Source: Bacteroidota bacterium (GTDB taxonomy: Bacteria; Bacteroidota; Ignavibacteria; Kryptoniales; JAKASW01). From it: a stretch of 64,000 nt of DNA. The notes under the pieces are model-generated. The model made no database searches. It was not told the DNA's origin and saw only the letters and a program-made list of their open reading frames with translations. Positions 36,086 through 44,575 of this stretch are shown here, piece by piece. The DNA lies in the NCBI GenBank assembly GCA_021825585.1, contig JAKAGT010000002.1, positions 124,001-188,000 of the forward strand, in the 5' to 3' direction. The position numbers and the translations under genes are program-made. Each line of letters starts with the position of its first letter. Positions within the stretch are counted from its first letter, which is position 1.

Positions 36086-38404
36086 TCACTCCTGTATATC
36101 CACTTTGTCGCTCACGGGCATGGACCGAGGGATGCTCACGTTCGTCGATATTACATCCACCGAGTTCCCGCCGGCCATAACTTCCAATTCCCCGGCCTCG
36201 ACCACACGCTTCATATGTGAGTTGATGAACGAAATCTCATATGGTGTCAGCGTGAAATTGACCGTCTTTGTTTCACCCGGCGGAATCTCGACTCGCCGGA
36301 AGCCCGCAAGCTGTTCCACCGGCCTGGTTACGGAGGCGCACTTTTGCCGGATATACAACTGCGCAACCTCATCGCCAGCCCGCTTTCCGATGTTTTTCAC
36401 GTCAACCGTGACTATGAATCCATCAGTCACCTTCGGATCATCCGTCACCCGCAGGTTGGAGTATTTGAAATCTGTGTAGCTCAGCCCAAATCCGAAAGGA
36501 TACTGGGGACCTATTGGCAGGTCTATGTACTTCGAAGTAAAGTGGTTTGTGGGAGATGGGGGGCGACCGGTGTTCATGTGGTCATAGTAAATCGGAACCT
36601 GTCCGACGGTCCTCGGAAACGTCGTAGTGAGCCTACCGCCCGGGTTGTAGTCGCCAAACAGGACATCCGCTATCGCGTTCCCCGCCTCCGTACCGAGGAA
36701 CCAGCTTTCAACGATCGCCGGGACATGCTTGGCAGACCACGCTATCGAGAGTGGACGGCCGTTCATAAGTACCTCAATCACAGGTTTACCGAGCGCGACT
36801 ATTTGTTTGGCAAGTTTGACCTGAACTCCCGGAATGTTCAGGAAGGCGCGCGACTCAGCTTCACCCGTCATGGTGCCGCTCTCGCCTATCGCCATGATTA
36901 CAACATCGGCTTTCTTCGCCGCCTTCAATGCGTCGGCAAAACCCGCCGTCGAAGTGTCGGTAATGCCGCATCCCCTTGCGTAGTACAACTTTGTCTGCGG
37001 AGACAGCTTCGCCTTAATCCCGTCGAGCAGACTGACAACCGGTCCCGGGTGTCCCTGACAGTACCAACAGCCGAGCATATCATGCTTGTCGTCGGCAAGC
37101 GGACCGATCACGGCAAGGGATTTCACGTCCTTGCTGAGAGGAAGAAGATGATCTTGGTTCTTCAGCAGGACTATTGCCTCGCGCGCTTCCTGCCGCGCTA
37201 ATTTGAGATACTCCTGAAGCATGAGCGATGACTTCGCTTTTGCGACATCGACGTAAGGGTTCTCGAAAAGTCCTAGCTTAAACTTAATCCGCAGAATCCT
37301 GCGAACGGCATCATTTATTATCGCCATGGGTACTTTGCCGGATTTCACCAGCGCTTCGAGGTGGCTGTGGTACGGGCCGACCATATCCATATCGACACCG
37401 GCCTCCACTGCCTTCCGCGCAGCTTCTGAAGAATCGCATGCAATGCCGTGAGCTATCAGCTCGCCCACTGCGTCCCAATCGCTGACGACAAATCCTTTGA
37501 AACGCCACTCCCCCTTCAGGATAGTTCTCAGTGTGAAAGGGTTGGCACTTGCAGGTACGCCGTCAAGATCATCGAACGCGCTCATAATCGAGCCGGCGCC
37601 GGCGTCAATCGCGGCTTTGAACGGGGGCAGATAAACGTCCCGCAACGTTCTCTGCGAGACTTCGGCCGTGTTATAATCACGCCCTCCTTCCGCGGCCCCG
37701 TAGGCAACGTAGTGCTTCGCACAAGCCAACAGCTTGCTCTGAGGCGACAGACTGTCGCCCTGATAACCTCTGACATAGGCTTGTGCCATTACCATACCAA
37801 GGTAAGGATCTTCACCTGCTCCCTCGGCAATTCTCCCCCATCTCGGATCGCGGGCGATGTCGACCATAGGAGAGAAGGTCCACCTGATTCCCTGAGAATG
37901 TGCCTCATCGGCTGCGACTTCCGCGCATCGCTTCACGAGCTCCGGGTCCCAAGTGCTTGCCTGAGCAAGGGGAATCGGAAAGATCGTCGAATATCCGTGG
38001 ATGACGTCAAGCCCGAAAAGTATCGGGATTCCCAGCCTCGATTCCTTGACGGCAGCTCTCTGAAGCTCATAGATTTCTTTCGGCGAGACCACGTTAAGAA
38101 ATGACCCGACCAGACCCTCTCGTGCCAGCTTCTTCGAATCGGAAGTGAACCCGGAGTACTGGCACATCTGGCCGATCTTTTCTCCGAGGGTCATGCGACT
38201 CAGGAGGTCGTTGGCCCGCTCCTCGACCGGAAGCTTTGGGTTTAGATAAGCCGCGGTGTCGGCCTCCGAGGAAGCTCTCGACCGACCGGCGGCAAAAGAG
38301 ACAGCCGACGCGGTAAACAACAGCATCGCGATGAAAGCGAGCAACGAGCTGCCGGGCTTTGCAGATGAAATTGAAAGCTTATGGATGACGTGAGCACGAT
38401 GCAT
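36086..38404 (-). CDS. GH3 beta-glucosidase, BglX-like (second of three GH3)
   Basis: 772 residues from the ATG at 38404, preceded by GGAGG and 5 bases; an upstream GTG overlaps the ribosome site. A hydrophobic segment near residues 20-40 (LLAFIAMLLFTASAVSFAAG) is the signal peptide. No PA14 insert is present. Motifs: YLNPKLPVEERANDLLSRMT, PILFGLDVIHGYSTIFPIPL, DIARDPRWGRIAEGAGEDPY, CAKHYVAYGAAEGGRDY, nucleophile aspartate in FVVSDWDAVGEL near 306, and the fibronectin III-like end PFGFGLSYTDFKYSNL. BglX-type enzymes are periplasmic beta-glucosidases with broad linkage range. It has its own good promoter candidate at 38434-38462. Confidence 0.95.
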   Translation of the reverse strand: MHRAHVIHKLSISSAKPGSSLLAFIAMLLFTASAVSFAAGRSRASSEADTAAYLNPKLPVEERANDLLSRMTLGEKIGQMCQYSGFTSDSKKLAREGLVGSFLNVVSPKEIYELQRAAVKESRLGIPILFGLDVIHGYSTIFPIPLAQASTWDPELVKRCAEVAADEAHSQGIRWTFSPMVDIARDPRWGRIAEGAGEDPYLGMVMAQAYVRGYQGDSLSPQSKLLACAKHYVAYGAAEGGRDYNTAEVSQRTLRDVYLPPFKAAIDAGAGSIMSAFDDLDGVPASANPFTLRTILKGEWRFKGFVVSDWDAVGELIAHGIACDSSEAARKAVEAGVDMDMVGPYHSHLEALVKSGKVPMAIINDAVRRILRIKFKLGLFENPYVDVAKAKSSLMLQEYLKLARQEAREAIVLLKNQDHLLPLSKDVKSLAVIGPLADDKHDMLGCWYCQGHPGPVVSLLDGIKAKLSPQTKLYYARGCGITDTSTAGFADALKAAKKADVVIMAIGESGTMTGEAESRAFLNIPGVQVKLAKQIVALGKPVIEVLMNGRPLSIAWSAKHVPAIVESWFLGTEAGNAIADVLFGDYNPGGRLTTTFPRTVGQVPIYYDHMNTGRPPSPTNHFTSKYIDLPIGPQYPFGFGLSYTDFKYSNLRVTDDPKVTDGFIVTVDVKNIGKRAGDEVAQLYIRQKCASVTRPVEQLAGFRRVEIPPGETKTVNFTLTPYEISFINSHMKRVVEAGELEVMAGGNSVDVISTNVSIPRSMPVSDKVDIQE

Positions 38405-38433
38405 TTTTTCCTCCACGGATTTAATACCCGGTC

Positions 38434-38462
38434 ATTTTATATAAACTGGTTTTCTCGTGCAA
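38434..38462 (-). promoter_or_regulatory. Promoter candidate of the BglX-like gene
   Basis: TTGCAC (38462-38457) is followed after exactly 17 bases by TAAAAT (38439-38434) on the minus strand, the same -10 box as in the lacI promoter. Transcription would begin about 20 bases before the ATG. Confidence 0.5.
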
Positions 38463-38593
38463 GAAAAATTATTCATGAGCAGTCATGAAGTGTTTTTCTA
38501 CCTGATTTGGAACGGTTCCATAATTTTGGCGCATATGTCCAAAGCCGACTGGCAAACTGCGATTCAATCCTTGAAACCCACCACCGCGCCAAC

Positions 38594-41155
38594 TCACTTC
38601 AATACCTTGAACGAGCCTTTCAATTTTATGTCGGCGGATGAGTTGCCTATCATAACGTTGAATTTACCCGGATCCACCTTCCATCTTCTCAGGCTGCTGT
38701 TATAAAACGCGAGCTGGTTTGCCGTAAGGACAAATTTGATCCTATTGATTTCGCCAGGCTGAAGTTTTACTCGTTGGAATCCCTCAAGCTCTTTTATCGG
38801 TCGTTTCAGACCTGGAGCGGTATCGTGAACATACAATTCGACGACATCGTCTCCCTCACGATTGCCGACGTTCTGCACATCCACACTGACATGAACTTTT
38901 CCCGTGGGACTGATCACTTTCGGTCTTATTTCCAGATTGCTGTATTTGAATCTTGTGTAGCTCAGCCCGTATCCGAAAGGAAACAGCGGCTTCTCTCTAA
39001 AATACATGTAAGTCCTGCCCTTTCTGATGTCGTAATTGTAAAACGGCGGCAACTGCGCGATAGATCTATAAAATGTTATCGGGAGTTTTCCGCCGGGATT
39101 GTAGTCTCCTAATATCACATCTGCAATCGCTTTCCCTCCTTCTTCACCGGGAAACCACGCCTCGATAATTCCCGGGATGTTCGCCTTCGTCCAGTCAATC
39201 GACAGCGGAGCGCCGTTGATCAAGACCACTATCGTTTTGGGATTAGCCTTGTAGACTTCTTTGATCAGATTCTCCTGGACGCCCGGCAGACTCAGCCTTG
39301 ATCGGTCATGGCTTTCTTCCTGCACGCTTCTATCTTCTCCCACGAACACAATCGCCAGGTCGGCCTCGCTCGCGACTTTCGCAGCTTGCTCTATGGAAGG
39401 CTCGTAGTCCCATCCCAAATGTGCGCAGGCGTTGTCGACGTCCTGGAAGTATTCCATCTTGATGTCGTACGAATGTCCGGCATCGAGTCTGATCGACGCC
39501 GTATACGTATGCGGGGACTGATCCTGCCACTGGTCGATGAGTAATTTGCCGTCAATATAAAGACGGCCGCCGTCATCAGTATTCATCTGGAACTGATATG
39601 TTCTGGTCACTGGAGGTACGAGCGTGGCCGTCCAACGCGCAGAGTAATCGTTTCGATGTATGCTTGCAGCCGGCGTGCCCCATCGCCAATTGAAATTTAT
39701 CTGCTTGTCGATCCGTACCAGGACCGGTTTTCCCGACAAAGACTTATTGTCGAAGTATTCTCCTCTCCAACCATGTTGTCCGTGTTTTGCGCCGGCCGGT
39801 GTCAGATACTTCGCCTGAATCGTCGACCATATTCCACAACCTTTCGCGTACAGCACCCTGGTTCCTGAAGAGACCGCATTTCTTATCCCTTGCAGTGGAG
39901 TTATAGAGTCGGAGGAGATTCCGCTGTAAGTGCCGAATTGACATACAGCGGCGTTGGGACCTATCACGGCAATCGATTTTACCTCCTTCGATACCGGCAG
40001 CAAATGATTCTCATTCTTCAGCAGAACGATAGACTCGAGCGCGGTTTGTAGGGCTAATTCCTTGTGCGTTTCACTGTTGACAACACTGTAGGGAATCTTC
40101 GTGTATGGTACCATCCCCGGAGGATCAAACATGCCTAACCGGAACTTGACTGTAAGAACTCTGGCAAGAGCACGATCGATTGACTTCGTTGAAACCAATC
40201 CTTCTCTGACTGCTTTCAACAGGTAGCCCTCGTATGTGCTTCCACGGAGATCCACATCGACACCGGCCTTGAGCGCCACCGCGGCTGCTCCCTCCGGCGA
40301 CGAGACATATCTGTGTGTGTCATACAGGTTCCTGATTCCTCCCGCATCCGAGATCACATAACCATCAAATCCCCACTCGTCTCTCAGTATGCCGGTAAGC
40401 AATTCTCTATCGGCCGTGCAGGGAACACCGTTGATCGCGTTGAAGGCAACCATTACAGATTGTGCATCTGCATTAGTAACGCACGCCTTGAATTGCGGCA
40501 GGTAATATTCCCTCAGCACTTCATTGCCTACGTTCGCCGAACTCCAGTGACGTCCCCACTCGTCGCTGTACACCGCAAAATGTTTCAATGTGGCTGCGAC
40601 CTTAAGGTACTTAGAGTTGTTGCCCTGGAGTCCTTTGACGAAGGCAACTCCCAAACGTGATGTCAGGTATGGATCTTCTCCGTATGTTTCCTGTACGCGT
40701 CCCCATCTCGGGTCTCTTGCCATGTTGATGACCGGAGCGAAGAAAGTAAGATACCTCTTGTCATTATATTTGTTTGCAAGCGCCCGGCCTTCATCTGAAA
40801 TTGCTGAAGCCACTTTGTATATCAAACCGGGGTCCCACGTGCTCGCCATTCCGATAGCTTGTGGAAACACCGTTGTCGGGACACTCGGGTTGGTCGTCAC
40901 AACTCCGTGAAGACATTCAGCTCCGATCGTGTATGCACTTAAGCCTAACCGAGGTATGGCGGGTTCAAAAGCTCCCAGCTGCGAGATCTTTTCTTCAAGC
41001 GTCATCCTTGAAATCAGGTCTCGAACTCTCGTTGCGATCGGCTGATCAGGATTAAGATAGACAGGTTCCTTGTCCTGGCACAGAGCGAGAGAACTGAGGC
41101 AGACAAAAAAAAGAAAAGCACCGAGAAGTGTTCTATTTATAGCAGAAGCAAACAT
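38594..41155 (-). CDS. GH3 beta-glycosidase with PA14 insert (third GH3)
   Basis: 853 residues; signal peptide LLGAFLFFVCLSSLALC. The arrangement matches the GH3 at 32272-34980: N-domain (YTIGAECLHGVVTTN, NMARDPRWGRVQETYGEDPY, LKHFAVYSDE), nucleophile aspartate in GYVISDAGGIRNLY near 268, a PA14 insert at about 465-585 (WRGEYFDNKSLSGKPVL, DGGRLYIDGKLLIDQW) and the fibronectin III-like end (PFGYGLSYTRFKYSNLEI). The PA14 insert shapes the +1/+2 subsites in known beta-glucosidases of this type. It lies 163 bases after the GH144-like gene and would cut its oligosaccharide products. The two PA14-containing GH3 proteins are paralogues but clearly diverged. Confidence 0.94.
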   Translation of the reverse strand: MFASAINRTLLGAFLFFVCLSSLALCQDKEPVYLNPDQPIATRVRDLISRMTLEEKISQLGAFEPAIPRLGLSAYTIGAECLHGVVTTNPSVPTTVFPQAIGMASTWDPGLIYKVASAISDEGRALANKYNDKRYLTFFAPVINMARDPRWGRVQETYGEDPYLTSRLGVAFVKGLQGNNSKYLKVAATLKHFAVYSDEWGRHWSSANVGNEVLREYYLPQFKACVTNADAQSVMVAFNAINGVPCTADRELLTGILRDEWGFDGYVISDAGGIRNLYDTHRYVSSPEGAAAVALKAGVDVDLRGSTYEGYLLKAVREGLVSTKSIDRALARVLTVKFRLGMFDPPGMVPYTKIPYSVVNSETHKELALQTALESIVLLKNENHLLPVSKEVKSIAVIGPNAAVCQFGTYSGISSDSITPLQGIRNAVSSGTRVLYAKGCGIWSTIQAKYLTPAGAKHGQHGWRGEYFDNKSLSGKPVLVRIDKQINFNWRWGTPAASIHRNDYSARWTATLVPPVTRTYQFQMNTDDGGRLYIDGKLLIDQWQDQSPHTYTASIRLDAGHSYDIKMEYFQDVDNACAHLGWDYEPSIEQAAKVASEADLAIVFVGEDRSVQEESHDRSRLSLPGVQENLIKEVYKANPKTIVVLINGAPLSIDWTKANIPGIIEAWFPGEEGGKAIADVILGDYNPGGKLPITFYRSIAQLPPFYNYDIRKGRTYMYFREKPLFPFGYGLSYTRFKYSNLEIRPKVISPTGKVHVSVDVQNVGNREGDDVVELYVHDTAPGLKRPIKELEGFQRVKLQPGEINRIKFVLTANQLAFYNSSLRRWKVDPGKFNVMIGNSSADIKLKGSFKVLK

Positions 41156-41199
41156 TGGTCACTTATAAGTTTGTTTAGCACAATCAAAGCAAAAAAAAA

Positions 41200-41290
41200 C
41201 ACTGATTTACACTGAATAAACAAGATGACCACGGATAGGAATAATATCAAAAGATCAGTGGGAATCTGCTCTGATCCGTGAATATCTGTG
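41200..41290. repeat. Degenerate inverted-repeat element
   Basis: CACTGATTTACACTGAAT (41200-41217) can pair, with mismatches, with ATCCGTGAATATCTGTG (41274-41290), and ATC(T/C)GTG-like words recur between. Such ATCTGTG/CACGGAT intergenic elements are common in several environmental bacterial genomes. It lies in the gap between the GH144-like and GH3 genes. Confidence 0.35.
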
Positions 41291-41318
41291 TGCCTATCTT
41301 GGTTTTGGCTCCGCAGTG

Positions 41319-42668
41319 TTAAGGCCTCGTTCGATGGAAGCCTGCCTTTTGCAGAGCCGTCTGAATGTACGGTATGTTCATGAACTCGTTCCATACTCCA
41401 CCGCTCCTGAAATTTTCCAGCATCAACACCATGTTCCCCTCGTCGATACCAGTATACCTGGTATCATACCAATTCTCTTCAGGGTTGAACGAGTCCGTGA
41501 ATCCATATGGGGTCCATATCTTGTCCGAATACTTATCATACATGTATTTAAGCGTAGGAAGAGCAAGTGTCGGAATGAACGGCAGGGAAGCGGCGACCGC
41601 CGACGGAGCCACGGTCCCGTTGAAGGGCACTCCATAGCCGAGATATCCGTTTTCCCCGTCGCAGGCAGTCCAACCCCATAGAAGAGTGTCGGCATAGTTT
41701 TGCCTTGCCCAGATAAGGCAAAGATGCCGGTTGGCAGTGAGCGCGTTCGCCGCGTTTTGCCAGTAATCGGCGTAGTTGTCTCTCATCCCGTTAAAGTTGA
41801 ACCAGCAAGCCGGAAACTGGTACAGGTACGCTTCCGGAGTCAAGGCACCGCCGGGAGTCAAGAAAGCTCCCGTTCCGTAAGGATTAATGAAATGGTAAGT
41901 ACTTACCCAAGTGTTCCAGCTACTCGCGGGAATCGGGTGAGTCGGGGAGCCCATTGCCAGAAGGTAAACAAGGATATACTCATTATATCCGGTGAACGCG
42001 TTCGAGAATCCGTTCTCAGGAGTCCACGCTCCGGCAATCCCGCCGTCGGGTCGCAGAAACGAATTCCAATCCGCGGCCTCATATATTTTTCGTGCCAGTG
42101 TGTCGATTTCAGTCCCCTCGAAATGCTCCATGCACTGAAGCATTCCGGCAAAGAGTATTCCGGAATCAATTGTCGACACTTCACTGTTTCCGAAGCGCTG
42201 TCCCGTCTCACTATTTATGAAATGATAGAACAAGCCATCGTGACCTTGCACATAAAAGTCATTCGCCTTGGTCGTATCCCTGTAAAAACTATTCAGTATC
42301 AACAACAGACGCTGATACGCTTCCCGATAAGTTATCCACCCTCTTGTATCAGCTATGCATATCGCCGAGAGGGCGAATCCCTCGGTGGCTATACTCACGC
42401 GATTGGGAACAGATGATGAAGCGTCTCCCAATCCAGTGTTGGGATCAACTCCGTTCCAGAAGAATTCGAATGCCGCCTTCTCAATCTTGTCGAGCAATCG
42501 TTTATCGTTAGGGTTCAGAGTATCCCACGTCGTGAAATAGATACTATGGATAGTAACCCCGGAGGGCTGGACAATCTGACAAGACCCAATTCCAAGAGTT
42601 AGCATTGCCAGACAACAGACTGAAATCAAAGCAAGTGAGCTCTTCATTCTCCTCAAAATCCTTTTCAT
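41319..42668 (-). CDS. GH144-like (glycoamylase-domain) lipoprotein, probable endo-beta-glucanase
   Basis: 449 residues. A hydrophobic start ending LGIGSC suggests a lipoprotein. ATG codons at 42668 and 42647 are both possible; GAGG lies just before the second. The protein carries the (alpha/alpha)6 glycoamylase domain: LLDKIEKAAFEFFWNGVDPN, RVSIATEGFALSAICI, FYHFINSETGQRFGNSEVST, TGYNEYILVYLLAMGSP, WGWTACDGENGYLGYG and YTGIDEGNMVLMLEN. Characterised members of this type (GH144, GH162) are endo-beta-1,2-glucanases. It is the first enzyme after the TBDR/beta-helix copy B pair and precedes a GH3, suggesting that this sigma/FecR-controlled unit handles a beta-glucan. The beta-1,2 linkage is an inference. 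Confidence 0.85.
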   Translation of the reverse strand: MKRILRRMKSSLALISVCCLAMLTLGIGSCQIVQPSGVTIHSIYFTTWDTLNPNDKRLLDKIEKAAFEFFWNGVDPNTGLGDASSSVPNRVSIATEGFALSAICIADTRGWITYREAYQRLLLILNSFYRDTTKANDFYVQGHDGLFYHFINSETGQRFGNSEVSTIDSGILFAGMLQCMEHFEGTEIDTLARKIYEAADWNSFLRPDGGIAGAWTPENGFSNAFTGYNEYILVYLLAMGSPTHPIPASSWNTWVSTYHFINPYGTGAFLTPGGALTPEAYLYQFPACWFNFNGMRDNYADYWQNAANALTANRHLCLIWARQNYADTLLWGWTACDGENGYLGYGVPFNGTVAPSAVAASLPFIPTLALPTLKYMYDKYSDKIWTPYGFTDSFNPEENWYDTRYTGIDEGNMVLMLENFRSGGVWNEFMNIPYIQTALQKAGFHRTRP

Positions 42669-42725
42669 ACAATACCCAACGAATCACCATTGCGTGCCTT
42701 CGCGTCGGCAGGAGTGCAAGTACGT

Positions 42726-42769
42726 GAAATACGCGAAAGAATTTTTCTTCGTGTCCTTTCGGGTATTTC
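42726..42769. repeat. Inverted repeat between GH144-like and beta-helix B genes
   Basis: GAAATACGCGAAAG (42726-42739) and CTTTCGGGTATTTC (42756-42769) form a 14-base stem with one mismatch and a 16-base loop. It is flanked by ACGT on both sides. It resembles GTGTCCTTTCG(T)GTATTTCG-type intergenic repeats seen in many genomes. Confidence 0.45.
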
Positions 42770-42833
42770 GCGGGCACGTAAAGAGGTTCTTCATCGGCCT
42801 ATTAGAAAGCCGACGAATCGATCCATTTAACGT

Positions 42834-42861
42834 GGAGGCGAAGTGGCTTCACTTCGCCTCC
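42834..42861 (-). terminator. Perfect hairpin after beta-helix gene B
   Basis: GGAGGCGAAGTG (42834-42845) and CACTTCGCCTCC (42850-42861) form a 12-base perfect stem with a 4-base loop, 10 bases after the stop codon. No T-run follows. The same core stem is found after copy A at 3393-3426. Confidence 0.5.
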
Positions 42862-42871
42862 ATGTCCATCG

Positions 42872-44575
42872 TTATTTTAAGAGCACCATTTTCCTTGTCA
42901 ACATATGCGAACCTTCGCGCAGCGAATAGAAGTATACACCGCTGGCGTACTTATTCATGTTCACCGTGTAGGTATATTCACCCGCCGGCTTGTATCCGTT
43001 CTGAAGCACATCAACCACTTGACCGAGCACATTGTATACCTTCAGGCTCACGTTGCCCGGCTGTTTCAGACCCACTTTGATTATCGTGGACGGATTGAAG
43101 GGATTGGGGTAGTTCTGACTCAGAGTGAACTTGGTGGGTATCGCGTTGGGCCGCGGTATAACAGCGTTGAGAGACGGGTACCAATTCAAATCGCCGAGCG
43201 GCTTTCCGTCGGTGCCCATAGTCTGTAGAGAAGCGTTTGTATAAGCAAAATTCTCCGGCACCGGATAGCCTTGCGTCTGTGCCCAGTTCTTCGCAACCGG
43301 CCCGAACACGTTTGCGGGATTGGTTATGAGCTGCCGCCAGAGAGGAGAAGTGGAAACCGATCCGTTCCAGCGTGCCACGGTAAACGAGTCCAGGCTGGAA
43401 ATCATAGGATTGATGATAGAGGCCGAAAAACCCGGATCTGCATTGACGTTACCTGATTCACTCAAGCCAGGCCAGGCTGTTTTGTTCGAAAACATCGCTT
43501 GTGTTTGACTGTTCATCCAAGTGGGTGGAACGATCTTATTCTTGGCGGTGTCATTCATTGCTGCGATGGTGGAATCAATTCCTTTTGGCCAGAAATAGGC
43601 GTTGTTCTTTACAACGATGTTTCTACCCGCCTCAGTTAGGTTGTACGGTGGTAAGGCAAACTGGAAGAGGGAGTCAAGTGATATTACCGATGGAGATTCA
43701 TTTCCCAGCCCGCCGTACTTAATAGAAGCCGAATCCAGACCCCCTGCGTAGGTGGCATAGAATATGTTGTTCGAAATGAGTGCCGTGTCAACCTGATATA
43801 TGCGGAAAGGCCACCAGGCACATCCCACCATCGTGTTGTGATCAAATTTGAAATATCCAAGATTATCATTGCCCCATATCCCGATCCCGATGCCGAAGTA
43901 AGTGTTGTTGGTGAGTACCAGAGTGTCAGCAGCTTCGGCAAATATAACAGTGGGCTGCCAGAAGGCTCGATCCTGTAAATTTCGGAATTCGGTATTCGTA
44001 ATATAAAAGCTGTTACTATCACCGCCGTAACTAATTATGGCATCGGATTCCTTGGTGAATTCGTCGAACACGCAGTGATTAATTCGCAGCCACGAATGCA
44101 CTGGAGTTCCGTCAAATAATCTGTTGTTTCCCGAACTTATCAATCCGTCGGTGCGCTTGCCCAAGAAGTAGAGATTATCGACGCTAATGTTCCCCGTCCT
44201 GCATTCGGTGAAGGGAGCGGGCGTAGAGTTGTCTGAAAGGATAAACGGTTCAATCACCGGGGGCATACCGGTATTGGGATTGTCCTTTCCTATTATAGTG
44301 AGGGTCACACCGTTGAAATTGTTGAGCATGTTAATCGTAGCGGTAAAGAAATATGTCGTGTCTTTGCTTCCGGTCTGCTGCAGTACGTACACCCTGTTGG
44401 GATCCTTCCGGGCTCCTGTTGCGGTGGTATCCCCTGCAATGACGTTGTTGATATTTCCCGGCGGCATCGCGGACACATAAAGAGTGTCGGATGACGCTTG
44501 GGCGAACGACGAGCTCGGCACTAAGTACAGTGTCGAAATCGTGGTCAAAAACAATATGGTGAGCACTTTTTTCAT
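42872..44575 (-). CDS. T9SS-secreted right-handed beta-helix protein, copy B
   Basis: 567 residues from the ATG at 44575 (ribosome site GAGGAGAGG). The first ~470 residues are identical to copy A: signal peptide, beta-helix turns and the end TMGTDGKPLGDLNWY. Immediately after this the sequence becomes a related but different T9SS sorting domain (FTLSQNYPNPFNPSTIIKVG ... ASGVYFYSLREGSHML ... RKMVLLK), in which many residues differ from copy A. It should be exported and anchored or released at the cell surface. It follows TBDR copy B and precedes the GH144-like gene, so it probably binds or processes the same glycan. No catalytic motif is visible. Confidence 0.85.
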   Translation of the reverse strand: MKKVLTILFLTTISTLYLVPSSSFAQASSDTLYVSAMPPGNINNVIAGDTTATGARKDPNRVYVLQQTGSKDTTYFFTATINMLNNFNGVTLTIIGKDNPNTGMPPVIEPFILSDNSTPAPFTECRTGNISVDNLYFLGKRTDGLISSGNNRLFDGTPVHSWLRINHCVFDEFTKESDAIISYGGDSNSFYITNTEFRNLQDRAFWQPTVIFAEAADTLVLTNNTYFGIGIGIWGNDNLGYFKFDHNTMVGCAWWPFRIYQVDTALISNNIFYATYAGGLDSASIKYGGLGNESPSVISLDSLFQFALPPYNLTEAGRNIVVKNNAYFWPKGIDSTIAAMNDTAKNKIVPPTWMNSQTQAMFSNKTAWPGLSESGNVNADPGFSASIINPMISSLDSFTVARWNGSVSTSPLWRQLITNPANVFGPVAKNWAQTQGYPVPENFAYTNASLQTMGTDGKPLGDLNWYPSLNAVIPRPNAIPTKFTLSQNYPNPFNPSTIIKVGLKQPGNVSLKVYNVLGQVVDVLQNGYKPAGEYTYTVNMNKYASGVYFYSLREGSHMLTRKMVLLK

